From Steinernema hermaphroditum (taxonomy: Eukaryota; Nematoda; Chromadorea; Rhabditida; Steinernematidae): a DNA stretch of 64,000 nucleotides. The stretch is taken from contig CM059621.1 of assembly GCA_030435675.1 (NCBI GenBank), forward strand, positions 7,192,001-7,256,000, read 5' to 3'. A model generated the notes under the pieces. It saw only the letters and a list, made by a program, of their open reading frames with translations, was not told the origin of the DNA and searched no databases. Position 1 is the stretch's first letter. Every line of letters begins with the position of its first letter. Below, one piece after another: positions 24,460 through 37,900 of this stretch. Made by a program: the position numbers and the translations under genes.

Positions 24460-27400
24460 GTGAGACCGGTTCATCAGCATTCTGCCTCTGCAGATACGCT
24501 CTTTGCAACTTTTAGACACTTTTCAAGTTTTTGAAGGCTTGCGCTTTGTGAGATGTTTCATCTATGCACAAGAAAGCAAAAATCACATCTTCTTCTGGAG
24601 ACAGTATCCAAACAAAGCGGTTCTGTCTGTTTGCTTTTCAAAATTTAGAATTGTAAATTCACTTATTTTTGATATTATATTTTTTCATATCCAGTGTAAA
24701 AAGGTAACCTAACTATCTTCAAGACCGTGAAAAAAGATCATCTAAATTTTTGCAATACGTTCAAAATACCGCAAAATTTGTTGAGTTTTAATATAACGTT
24801 TATTGATTTATCGTTTTGAAATTTTCGCTGCTACAAACGATATACAAATCTGTTAATAATCGTTGCATTTCTCAGCATCCAAATCGATATTCTTTGTGTC
24901 TCAGCCACCTGCATATCACATCTATTTCTGGCTTCCACCAAGACATCTATCTTACTCATTCTGTAAAATCTGCAAAACATCTGCCTTATGGCTGCACTTT
25001 GCATCTGACTCAACCTCCCCTCTTGTCTCCTGAATTATTCCATCAAATCACACACACACGTGTTTACTCCTTCTTCTCCGCAGATTCTCACGATTTCCCA
25101 CGTAAAAACGCCTTTTCCTCCTGGGAAAAACGGAATATTTTCTACGCATGGAATGTTTCTCCAAAGCAGCCTTTTCCAGCTCCTCATAAAACCTTCCGTG
25201 CTCTCGAAAAGTGCGCGCGCCTTGTCCCTCCGGGACCCGCAACAACCGGTGATTCGTCAATTTCCTTCTGACCTCCTCGACATTAACTGTGAGCCATTGA
25301 AGCGTTCACACTTCTCCTCGGGGCCTTTGTCTCCGCTTCCGCCACTCCATTACTTATGCATTAAATATCCCTTTTATGGACCCGTCCTGTTCCTACCTTC
25401 ACCTTCTCTCCTTTTTCTCTTTTTGGGGCTCTTTTATCTGGGATAAATAAGCTAATAATGTTCCCTGGTTAAGCTCTCTCGAGGTCGTATTAAATCGCTC
25501 ATTTCACAGGGCGTTCGATTACGGTATATAATAAATGATGGCTGTCTTCACCTAGTCATCTCCTCGGCCTTTCTCAAATTCCTCACTATCGGTTCCCAAG
25601 AGCACTAATTATTCATGAAACGTCTCATGAAAATCCTTTCCCAGGGGAGAGGGAAACCCCGAAACGGAATCAGCTGTTGTGTGCCGCTGACCTTGAATTG
25701 AACTATTCAATGACGCCTCCTTTTTGTCCCAAATACAAAAGGTGTCCGAAAATGTACTCGTTTGTGCCACTACAATGTGTGTCTTGAATGGCTGTGTGCT
25801 CTTAAATGTGCCTTCTGAAAGAAACCTCGTAGAAGAAACGTGCCAGAAATGTGCCGCCTTAAAGAAGGATTTTGCTACAAATCGGCCAGAATGGGCTACT
25901 TTTCCAATCGATTTTCGTGCTTTACCTGTCCAACACAGATTGGTCACTCACACGACATAAATATTTTATTTGGGCGATTGTTTTTGAGAAAAACCATTCA
26001 GTTTTGAATGAAAAACGAATATTTAATTAGCCCTTTCTTCGCGTTGTTTACCCAGTCTTTCGCGCCAAGTGCTGTAAACAGCGCTCCCAAAATTGGGTGC
26101 AATTTGAGGGTCTAAACATAGGGGAAAGCAATGACAAACAAAAACAGAGTCTTTGTACTCAGAAAAGAGCACATCTATGCTTTGAAATGTTCCATTGAGC
26201 AGGGAGATCTCAGGAGAATTGCCCTATTACCGGCGCGCCAAGAAATTGACCTTTTGTCTTCGTCACGATACGAACGTTTCCAATCTTAAGTGTCACAGTG
26301 TTCGCACCTCAATCAACCCCCGAACGGCTCCAGCTGAAATGCTTCTCGTTCGCCAGACATGAACGAAACACGAGATGAAAGTATCAGATTGCAAGGGACA
26401 ACCCATAAGCGCTCCGGCTAATTACTCGAACTGGAGAACAACGTTCAGATACGCGCCATTCGCGGCTAATGCAAGAAGTCTTAAAAGAAGTCCAGGCATC
26501 TCCAAAAAAGGTCCAAATCCAAGTGATCTAAGCAGCTGATATTAGGTCATGACTCTAGGGCGACGTTCCAGCTTAGGATAAAAGACTTTAAACATAGGTC
26601 ATCTATCCGACATTAGAAAGGCGCCGTTTTTAGCCCTTGCTTCCGCTATAACTTCTTGTTATCGCCGACTATAGAGCAGCGATGGAACGCTGTCTTCTCT
26701 AATCGGCGCTTAATGGAAGATTCTTGCCGAATAAACACTCATTTCGCTCATTCGCCGCTTTCTTCCCATCGCAACACCTTCTTCTTCTCCCCATCCTCTT
26801 TTTCCGTCCGCTCCTCCGCGTCTTTTTCGGCGAAGACAAAGCGCGAAGGTGCGCGCAGTTCTCCTTTTTCCGAAGTAATTTGTTTGCGGCGGCGACTCCG
26901 AATTCCCGGAGGGGCCACAAAGCGAAGCGGCTTCCAGGCGGCGATGTTTGCGGCGGCGGCGGAGGCGATCTTCCCCCCGAGGGGCCGATCGATACTCACT
27001 ATACTCGGGAGCGCCGCGCGATTACGCAAGGAGAAGGCGAAATTCAATTTTTACGCTCCGATCGATCGGCGCCCCCGAGGCTTCCAGGACGCCGCCGAAT
27101 CGCCCCGAGTCCATTAATTGCCGCGATGGACATTAGCGGAAGAAGGAAAGAGGCGCCAAATGGGGAAGGAAAGAGGATCAGAGCGGAATAGCTCTGGAAG
27201 ACACACCTGACCGCACCGAGACGCGCTTTTAATATCTTTGGCGACGAGAGACTTCTCTTCTTTTTCCGTCCGAAGATGAATCGAAAGTTTTTCATTTTCC
27301 TCAAGAGACAGATGTGTCATAGGCTGGAACCCTCAGAAAGGGATGTTTGGACGTATTCAGATATCTATTGAGTTTTCTAACCGCTTGCGCTCAGAGCCTA

Positions 27401-30400
27401 TTTTGGGATATTTTAAGTGAATATTCAGAGTGGCTCCAGGTTAAGTCTAGCGAATTCCTGATTACTGTAAGCGCTGTAAAGATATCGACGATCTACATAG
27501 ATAGGGTAGCCCGAAAGGGTCATCTTACAGCACTAGCCACATTACTGTCGCATTACTATACCAAATCTGCTCGGAGGCACAAACGAGGCTAAGAAAACTT
27601 TCCCGGTCGTAGATGGGGATAATCCGTGTATAGTTTAGACATGGAAAAAGAGTTCGAAATTATGATAATTTGGGTGTTTTCGCAGTTTTTCGATCGTATC
27701 TGGAATGCACTCTTGGAGACTGCTGTTTGGGAGATATTTCGATCCGAAATGATTACTAGGGAACCTTCCGAAGTATCCACCTCAGATCAAGCTGAAAATT
27801 TACACTCAGTTTGGCCTCCATTAGTGAGTCCCAAAAGGGCGTTATACGCGTACCTGACCATGGAAACACCCTTCGAAAGGTACGTGTAAATGACTATAGC
27901 CAACTTCGCCAACAAGACAAAAGATGTCTCTGTGGTTAAAGTGAGTAGTACATTGGCTGAGGGGTCTTTTGGGGTCCGGATTCGACTCCTAAACCCTACC
28001 TGTGTCAATTTTCAGCTCGATCGGAGGCTCTTCTGGTCGGTTCAAGATATCCTAGAAGAAACAGGTTTTTCAACTTTCTTAAAAACAAAAAGGGCACCGG
28101 CTTATGACAAGTTCACATTCATGTCGTATTTCTAAATTCACACCTCGATACCCTAACTGCTCAAATCAAAAGGAATGCGGAACACATTCGGATAATTTAC
28201 GTCTTTCTCCAAAGCAGAACAAGGCGTAGTTTTAAAGTCGTAGTTTAATTAAGACTGTCCTGGAAAATGGCGACGTAAATAATGTAACTTTAATTCCAGG
28301 TGTCCTTTTCCATATAATTCAAGGAGAAACTCACAATTACACACATCATGAGTGAAGATGAGTGAAGAAGGAATGCCACTCCCCTGCTTTCCATACGCCT
28401 TATCTTCTTGTTTACTCTAATCTAATCTGGTTTCCTGTAAATTCCCTCCGTCCACAACCGTACCAACTAACTGAAATGCCCTATGTAAACGTACTTTCAA
28501 TAACCTAGATTTGCATAAGACCAAGCTTAACATATGAATCTTCATCCGTTTGGCTTAGGACCGTTTCGGAAAAGATAAGCCGAAGTTTTAGTCAGTCCAC
28601 AAGTGATACTTTCGAATCCGAATGTTCCTCTTCAGATCTTGTTTCCTCTACATCCACATGGACAATTCCACAAAAAGCGGCCTGGATCTAAAATTAATGG
28701 CCTCGAAAGCGTGCAGTCGGATAATCAACGGAAGAAACCTTTTAGTTGCAATCGAAATCCGTTTTATGACATGTGCCTCCGTTAGGAGTGCCTCCTCCCA
28801 AGTGACTCTCTTGGTCGCCTCAAAAAACCGACTGAATAAAACATTTCGCATTCGCTCCAAAATCGCGTGAGAATGTTTGCCGACTTTTTTGGACCACACC
28901 TGATCGGTCCATCTTCGATTCCCAGCGGAGGTCTTCCGTCCAGGCGAAAACAAAAGCGCCTCGTTAATGCATAGTTTCTTCGCCACTTTTCCGCCCTAAT
29001 GGCGCCTCGGAACGGCTCCTTCCGGCGCCGAATTCCAATTTCACGCCACAGATCATCTGGCGACCTTTCCCTCGCCGCCACACTTCATTTGAGCGCCAAA
29101 TGAGTGTTTCTCATTTCGCTTCTTGTGCACCCGAAATGATAATTAACACGTTGGCGCGTTTCCTTCGGCGACGCGAGGGGTCATTTATGGATGGGGGACT
29201 TTTCGAAGGGAGGCGCAGAGAGCAGAAGTGAATCCAACTAGAAATTAGCTCGGCTTATCTCACTTTCTTTCTTGAAAAAGGATTATTAAAGCGGCTAGTC
29301 AGATTGCGATGTCGATGGCACTTTCTTGACGCATGGAGTACATAAGCGGCTAATAAGAATACGGTAGCTTTTATACTTTTCTGGCAATCACCGAGATTGG
29401 GAGCAATTATTAGAAGAGTACCTACTTAAATGGCGAAAAAGAAGAGGAATAAGCTGCTATTATCCTATTAGGCCAAAATACAGTAAGCCGAGCAATTCTG
29501 AGCTGCTTTTCACAATTATTGATAGGGAATGGGGGACAACGTCGTTTGAAGCGAATCATCTGTCTAATTGCGAAAAAAAGAGCCTATTACTGTATATAAT
29601 GGACCGGACTACCGTAAGCCAATCAGCTCCTCCCTCTTCCCTCCATAGGTCACTTATCGCAAAAGTCTATTTTTTATTCTACAATGGTGAAAGACAGCTA
29701 TGGTTAGCAATCCAATCAGAGATGCAGGCTCGGAGCCAGTTCTGACGCCGAAATCAACCGCAGAACCCCAAATCTGCTTTTCCATTCAAGAGAATTAAGA
29801 ATCGTAGGCCTCAAAACCAGTTCAACCAAATAGAAACCTGCCGGCTATGGCACATATGATCGGATGACGATGTCTAAGAGGTCAGATTATTGTACACGAG
29901 AAGATGAGGTATCCCACCAGCTGTGTTTTCCATTTTAGAACAGTTAGGCATGCACTGACAGGCCAAAATCTTCGCGTCAAACTTACCGATTCCGTCGATA
30001 CACCCATCGACCATATTTTCTCTATCTAAATTCCAAAAATAGCTCGCCACGACGTTCACCTGCTTCTCCTCGATGGAGCCTGGCAGTGCAAGGACGAAAT
30101 CACTTAAAAGTGTCCAAAACGGCCGGAAATGCGCACTCAGCGGTGGAGCGAAGGCGGCAGTCTCCATGACTCCGGTCGACTCCTCCGGTTGCGCATTTTT
30201 AAACGCCGTCTTTCGCGTGTCCCCCTTCCGAATCCGCTCATTATGTGTCTCTTCGTCTCTTTTTGTCTCTTCTCCCGATGCTCAATCGTTTCCGGCTTCG
30301 GTCCTACAACGACCTCAGTTGGACGACCGTTAGCACCACCAACAGAAAGGTATAGAAGAGGGGATCGCTTAGATGTAGGGCAAAAGATTAGGCCATTTAC

Positions 30401-30842
30401 TACTGGGGAATATTTCTCTCGAAACGTCTTAGAATCACTCTTTTTGTGGCGTTGTCCCTCTCGGAGAGGACATCTGACTCCGTCGCTCACCTGAAGCCCT
30501 CAAAGCCACTTGCTCTCCCCAGAAGTGTCCTTTGGCGATCCGCGCCGCGCCACTTTGTTTGTCCTCCTTGGCCATGGTCCGTCGGTTCTCACTGTTCTAC
30601 TCCATTCAAGACTTACTCCGAAGCAGCTCGCGACAGTCGCCGCGTGGAGGCAGATATGCGATCATGTTCGTTCTGCGAGAAGAGCAGAACAAAGAAGTAC
30701 CGTAACCATGCCGCATGTTCTTAAAACACTTGCATGAACAAAAAAGGGAGAGATTCTTCGGGGTCACCAATTGCTTAAGTGTTCTGTCTGCATGACTCCT
30801 ATCAACTGCCCCACTTCTGAAGAAATCATCGCTCCACTTTAG
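24460..30842 (+). other. stretch with unresolved linking exon(s) to the channel core
   Basis: At least one exon entering in phase 1 and leaving in phase 0 should lie here if the upstream exons belong to unc-2. A weak two-exon solution is 27810-27879 (including SPKRALYAYLTMETPF, phases 1 to 2) and 30319-30349 (WTTVSTTNRK, phases 2 to 0). Both have GT/AG borders and keep the frame into the core. Codon bias is only moderate, so these are suggestions. GC-rich blocks at about 26860-27130 and 28990-29170 have several open frames at once and look non-coding. Confidence 0.25.
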
Positions 30843-31912
30843 GGCCCCTCGTCGTTGTTCATCTTCAGCGAAGACAACTTCATCAGGAGGAACGCGCGGA
30901 CCGTCATAGAATGGCAGCCGTTCGAGTTCTTCATCCTGCTCACCATCATCGGCAACTGCGTCGTCCTCGCCATGGAGCAGCACTTGCCGAGGAACGACAA
31001 AAAGCCCCTTTCCGAGATGCTGGTGCGTTCTTTGAAAACTGGAGTTCTCCATACACTCATTTCAGGACAAAACGGAGCCATACTTTATGGGTATTTTCTG
31101 TCTCGAATGCCTTCTCAAAATAGTTGCCTTCGGCTTCGTCCTCCACAAGGGTTCCTACCTCCGCTCCGGCTGGAACATCATGGACTTCATCGTCGTTGTC
31201 TCCGGGTACGTCGCTGTCCCTCGGCCACCGTAACCTCGTGCCTCTAGGGTCGTCACCATGCTGCCTTTCACGCCGACGTCCAACGACGCCGTCGATCTGA
31301 GAACGCTGCGTGCGGTCCGAGTGCTTCGGCCTCTGAAGCTGGTCAGCGGCATCCCGAGTCTGCAGGTCGTCCTCAAGTCGATCCTGTGCGCGATGGCGCC
31401 GCTGCTGCAGATCGGCCTGCTCGTTCTGTTCGCCATCGTCATCTTCGCCATCATCGGCCTCGAGTTCTACTCGGGCATCTTCCATGCCGCCTGCTACAAC
31501 GCGGAGGGCGAGATCCAGAATCTCAGTGAGAGGCCATTTCCTTGGTAGGCTTGAATGCACTATCCCATCCCCAATTGGACCTTTTTCAGCTCCAACAAAT
31601 CGGCGGCTACGGGTGCGTACAACTGCGACATTCCCGGTACGGTGTGCAGAGCACAGTGGATCGGACCGAACTACGGGATTACCTCTTTCGACAACATCGC
31701 CTTCGCCATGATTACCGTCTTTCAGTGCATCACCATGGAGGGTTGGACTTCGGTGATGTACTACGTGAGTCCCCCCACCTGGTCACTCCATGAACGCTCC
31801 CTGCTTAGACGAACGATTCACTTGGAAGCACGTACAACTGGGCCTACTTCATCCCCCTGATTGTGCTCGGCTCCTTCTTCATGCTCAATCTGGTTCTTGG
31901 TGTCCTCTCAGG
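30843..31912 (+). other. unc-2: unc-2 homologous repeat I
   Basis: This part encodes S1 to S6 of repeat I. S4 reads [14 protein letters not shown]. The pore-loop Glu of CITMEGW is encoded at 31738-31740, and S6 contains [14 protein letters not shown]. The exon ending at 31544 uses the donor after CCTTG; this makes the loop PFPCSNKS and keeps the frame, whereas the earlier GTGAG at 31526 would break it. Confidence 0.95.
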
Positions 31913-34900
31913 GTAGGATCAGCCACCATACCCCGTGATACAAAGATGAGAGTTGCAGAGAGTTTGCAAAGGAAAGAGAACGGGTAGAGAATCGCCGCGA
32001 GTTCCTGAAGCTCCGGCGACAGCAGCAAATAGAGCGCGAGCTCAACGGGTACCTCGAGTGGATTGTCCGCGCCGAGGACGTCATCCTCAACGAGGAGCGC
32101 ACCACTGACGAGGAGAGGGCCGCCATCATCGAAAGTAGGCAGCTTTGTAGTCGCCTGAATGCGGCCGATTTCAGCCCGAAGACGCGCGGAATCAAAAAAG
32201 CTGAAGCACGCGTCGAAGCAGCAGTCGACGGAGACGGAAGACGACCTCGAGGAAGAGGAAGAGGACGAGGAGGACGACGAGGAGTACATGGACGAACTCG
32301 GAGGTGCTAGCGGCCGCCACAAGGGCGACTCCTCTCGACAGCGACTCGGCACCGGCAAAAAGAACTCCGCCTTCCGGCGACTGGGTCCTCCTCTCTCCAA
32401 ATTCGTAAATTCCAAAGCACCGAGCACTCTCTCGGCCACTTTCAGTCCGTCGTTTCGGGGGCGTCCTATCCGACTCACCCTTTCCGTTTCTAACCGTTCG
32501 TTTCGTTCACTCACGAGCCGGCGCTGCAGCCGGCGGCCGGTTACGGTAACGTTGCATGAGGTGGGAAGCTCTTTCCTGTCCTGTGCCGAGTGGTCTGTCG
32601 TCGTTTGTCGTTTCCTAACTTTAACAACACTAACATCGGGTTCTCTCGGGCGGCTCTCACGGAACAAACACGCTTTCCAGCGCACTTTTTGCTATCTTTC
32701 CGTTTTCGCACAGAAACATTACATCTTTGAACGAAAAGTGCGCACCCTCTCCGGTCACTCACCTCCGTCTTTAGGTCGCCGCGTCAAAAGAGGATTCTGC
32801 GACGCTCTGAACAAGAAGATTCGTCATCTGAGGTGAGTCATATCACACAGCCCATCATTCTCCCCCTTGCAGGTACCGTATCCGGTGCATCGTGAAGACA
32901 CAGTTCTTCTACTGGCTCGTCATCACCCTCGTCTTCCTCAACACCGCCTGCGTCGCATCGGAACACTATGGACAGCCCAAGTGGCTCACCGAGTTCCTCA
33001 GCCGCGCCGAGTACGTCTTCCTCGGCATCTTTGTCACCGAGATGAGCCTCAAACTCTTCGCCATGGGCTACCGTACCTACTTCACGTCGAAGTTCAACCG
33101 TTTCGACTGTATCGTCATCGTCGGCAGCGCCTTCGAGGTCGTCTGGGCCGAGTTCAAGGGCGGCTCCTTCGGCATCTCCGTGCTCCGCGCTCTTCGCCTT
33201 CTTCGCATCTTCAAGCTCACTTCGTAGGAGCCCCCGGGGGGAGCGCGCCTAACCTCAGCCTTTCAGCTACTGGGTCAGCCTTCGGAATCTCGTCCGATCG
33301 CTCATGAACTCTATGCGCTCAATCATTTCACTTCTCTTCCTGCTCTTCCTTTTCATCCTCATCTTCGCCCTTCTGGGAATGCAGCTCTTTGGTGGAAAGT
33401 GAGTGCTCCTCCAGTTGGTCAGTCATCGTTCTTGTCAGGTTCAATTTCACCAACATGCACCCCTTCACTCACTTCGACACCTTCCCCGTCGCGCTCATCA
33501 CTGTCTTTCAAATCCTCACGGGCGAGGACTGGAACGAGGTTATGTACTTGGCCATCAAGGCCCAAGGCGGAGTTTACGGTGGCGGAATGCCCTACTGTAT
33601 CTACTTCATCGTCCTCGTGCTTTTCGGAAACTGTAAGTGGCAGGCTGTGGGGCCGTTCATCGAGAAAACCTGCAGACACTCTCCTGAACGTCTTCTTGGC
33701 TATCGCCGTCGACAATTTGGCCAACGCGCAGGAGCTGACAGCCGCCGAGGAGGCGGACGAGAAGGCGAACGAGATGTCCGAGGACTCGGAGTCGCTGGAC
33801 GACCCCGACCAGTGCGCCATCGACATGGAAGGCGAGCGGAAAGAGTACGGTGACCAGATCGACGAGGAGGAGTGCGAGGAGGAGGAAAGTCCCTTCGGCG
33901 GCCCGAAGCCGATGGTGCCCTACTCCTCCATGTTCTTCCTCTCGCCCACCAATCCGTGAGTGTCGCCAGTCCATGCACCGACCTGAAGGCTCTCTCCAGG
34001 CTTCGCGTTCTCGTGCACAGCGTCGTCTGCACAAAGTACTTCGAGATGATGGTGATGGCCGTCATCTGCATGTCCTCGATCTCGCTGGCGGCCGAAGACC
34101 CCGTCGACGAGGAGAATCCGAGGAACAAGGTGCTACAGTACATGGACTACTGTTTCACTGGGGTCTTCGCGTGTGAAATGCTTCTTAAGGTGAGCATGGG
34201 CATAATGAATGTACTGACTAAGCCTTTCAGCTGATCGATCAAGGCATCATCCTCCACCGAGGCTCTTACTGCCGCGACTTCTGGAACGTTCTTGACGGCG
34301 TCGTCGTCATCTGCGCGTTGGTGGCTTTCGCCTTCGCCGGCACCGATGGCGCCGCGGGAAAGAACCTGAACACGATCAAGTCACTTCGAGTGCTCCGTGT
34401 GCTTCGGCCCCTGAAGACCATCAAGAGGATCCCGAAGCTGAAGGCCGTCTTCGACTGCGTAGTCAACTCGCTGAAGAACGTCTTCAACATTCTCATCGTC
34501 TACTTCCTCTTCCAGTTCATTTTCGGCGTCATCGCTGTGCAGCTCTTCAACGGCAAGTTCTTCTACTGCACCGACAAGACGAAGATGTACGCTCACGAGT
34601 GCCACGGGAAGTTCTTCGTCTTCGAGAATCAGGTACGTCCAGCTCCAGCTCCAGTTCCATACAAACATACAAAACTAACCACGTTGTAATCGTTTATTCA
34701 CTCCTGGAGCAACAGAAATCTCTCTTCGTCGAAGTCCACCGATCGGAGAGAGAACTCGTCGGTCCGCGGAGGGGTCAGCTCATCGGTGGGGGTGATCGTC
34801 GTGATGAGATCTTGAGGCCGGAGCACGTCGCCGGCTGAGTGGACGGTGTGCACGGGTCGGCGATGTCGGACACGGCGAAGGTCGACCTCGTCGACGTAGT

Positions 34901-37900
34901 CGAGAAGGAGCCAGTCCTCGACGGCGGCGTTGGGGGAAAGCGACACCAGCAGCAGCGTTTCCCACACGAAGAGGGGGATCATCAGCTGCCCGATGGCGAG
35001 TGCCGGCGTCGGATGAGTGCTGTACCTGCAAGGGAGGAAGATTACCGTAGCTGGGGATGTAAGGCCTACTTGTAGAAGGTGCTGGCGAGGACGACGTTGA
35101 CGGCCGCGAGAGAGAGGGCCACTTGCCACGCGTTCATCGCGATCGACCGCTCGGGGAAGTCGAATCGGAAACAATGCGTTTGCAGAGGAGACAGAAGTGT
35201 CTCGAGTGGAGATGTGTCTATGTCTAAGTTGCAAACACCGACAGAAATATCTCTGGGATGTATACATAGATGTAGACGACAGACGTAGACATTTATTTCA
35301 CAGACATAGACGAATTGGCCCAACATGAAACGGCCCAGTCCCACTTCTGACCTTATCCTTCAGGACGAACCGCCTCGAGTGGAGGATCGCGAATGGAAAC
35401 TGCGTCCCTTCAACTACGACAACACGATCAACGCAATGCTGACCCTGTTTGTGGTGACCACGGGAGAGGGTTGGCCCGGCATCCGGCAGAACTCGATGGA
35501 CACGACGGAAGAAGACCGCGGACCGTCGCCCTTCTTCCGCGTGGAGGTGGCCCTCTTCTACGTGATGTTCTTCATCGTCTTCCCCTTCTTCTTCGTAAAC
35601 ATCTTCGTCGCCTTGATTATCATCACCTTCCAGGAGCAGGGCGAAGCGGAGTTGAGTGAAGGAGACCTCGACAAGAACCAGGTACAGCAGCGGGTCATGG
35701 CCTAGACAACCCTGTGGTTTCCAGAAGCAGTGCATCGACTTCGCGCTGAACGCGCGTCCGAGGTCCCTCTTTATGCCCGAAGACAAGAACTCGATGAAGT
35801 ACCGTATCTGGAGGCTGGTCACCTCGACGCCCTTCGAATACTTCATCATGGCGATGATCTGCTGCAACACGATCATCCTCATGATGAAGTTCCACGGCAA
35901 CTCGGAGATGTACGAGAAGGTCCTCCGCTTCTTCAACACCGCGCTGACGGCGGTCTTCACCGTCGAGTCGATCCTCAAGATCCTCGCCTTCGGGGTCAGG
36001 GTGAGTGGGCGATCTTCGAGCGGGCCAGCTGCACGTACCGTATCCATTCAGAACTACTTCCGAGACGGCTGGAACAGATTCGACTTCATCACCGTCGTCG
36101 GCTCCATCACCGACGCTCTCGTGACGGAGTTCGGAGGCCACTTTGTCTCCCTCGGCTTCCTGCGCCTCTTCCGAGCCGCGCGACTCATCCGCCTCCTCCA
36201 GCAGGGATACACGATCCGCATCCTGCTCTGGACCTTCGTGCAGTCCTTCAAGGCGCTTCCCTACGTCTGCCTGCTCATCGGGATGCTGTTCTTCATCTAC
36301 GCCATCGTCGGCATGCAGGTGTTCGGGAACATATGGCTGGACGCGACGACCGAAATCAACCGGCACAACAACTTCCAGTCCTTCTTCAACTCCGTCATCC
36401 TCCTCTTCCGCTGCGCCACAGGCGAAGCGTGGCAGGACATCATGATGGCCTGCGCGAAGGGCAAGTACTGTGCCCAGGCGAACACTCCGGCCATCAACCT
36501 CGCCAAGGGCATGACCTGTGGCACGAACGTCAGCTACGTCTACTTCACCTCCTTCGTCTTCCTCTCCTCCTTCTTGGTATGTCCTGCTGGTGCACGAGCC
36601 GGGTGGTACGGTAGTTCAGATGCTTAACCTGTTCGTGGCCGTCATCATGGACAACTTCGACTACCTCACCCGGGACAGCAGCATCCTCGGCCCCCACCAC
36701 CTCGACGAGTTCATCCGCGTCTGGGCCGAGTACGATCCGGCGGCGACGGGTCGCATCCACTACACGGACATGTACGAGATGCTGCGGAACATTCCGCCAC
36801 CCGTCGGCTTCGGCCGGAAGTGTCCCTACAGGCTGGCCTACAAGCACCTGGTGAGGATGAACATGCCCGTGTCCGAGGACGGCACCGTCCACTTCTCGAC
36901 GACCCTGTTCGCCTTGATCCGCGAATCGCTGTCTATCAAGATGCGCCCCGTGGAGGAGATGGACGAGGCGGACGAGGAGCTGCGACAGACGCTGCGCAAG
37001 ATCTGGCCCCTCAAGGCCAAACGGAACATGATCGACCTGGTGGTGCCCCCGAACTCGGACCTCACCTTCACGAAGCTGACGGTGGGCAAGATCTACGCCG
37101 GCCTGCTCATCCTGGAGAACTACCGCGCCAAGAAGTCGGGCACTGAGGTAGGCGGCATGGCTCGACGGCCCGTAGGCCCCGTTTGTTCTCTTTCGAGTCC
37201 GATGTTGAAGCTCCTCTTTTTCAACTCTTTTCGCATTTAGCTGGAGGTGCTCAGGCACCAGCGAGCGGCGCTTTTGCTCATGAAGCGGCGGAACGCTTTC
37301 TCCCTTCTCAAAGACGAGGTTCCTCACGAAAGCACCCGTTTTACGACTCCTCCTCCCCTCCCTCGCTTCAACAGTCCCCTTTTTTGCCCCTCTTAAGCCT
37401 TCCTTCCCCGCCTGCTTGCCTGGCCCCGTCTTCTTCTACGTAAAACGCTTCTTCGCTGCAGATCACCGGCGCCGGCATCTTCGGCGGCGGCCTCCGGAGC
37501 CTCGTGGCCGCGGCAAAGTCCGCTGCAGGCGGCGGCCTCGCCCTCACCGATGACCACCACTACGCCAACGGCGGCAGCGGCCTCTTCCCGCACGGTCAGG
37601 TCCCTGCGCCCACTGGCGCGTCGGCCTCCCGCTCCGCCAGCCCTTCGACGGTCGGTTTCCAGCACCTCCACCACCAGTACAAGCACTCGTCGCTTTGCAC
37701 GACTCTTTTGCTTCGCTTCACTTTCACTCGAACTCTGAATTCAGCACTTAGATATGCGCTGTAGGCCTGCGAGTTACCGTCCGCGTTTCAGAGACCGTAC
37801 TCGCTGTTTTCGACGCTGGTAGATACGATAAAGGCGGCGAAGAGCAACGACAGCATCGACAAGGAGAACCCGCAGCCGAGGGCCAATCCGAGCCACAACG

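Noticed and set aside
24816..25271. Plus-strand open frame of 151 codons
   Set aside because: It lies in a pyrimidine-rich stretch with low stop frequency, lacks codon bias and matches no family.
26656..27191. Overlapping open frames of about 155 codons in a GC-rich block
   Set aside because: Three frames and both strands are open together, which is the mark of base composition and not of a gene.
31885..32685. Minus-strand open frame of 266 codons across the I-II linker exons
   Set aside because: It is the antisense shadow of the GC-biased unc-2 exons, lies across their splice sites and has no own start context or codon bias.
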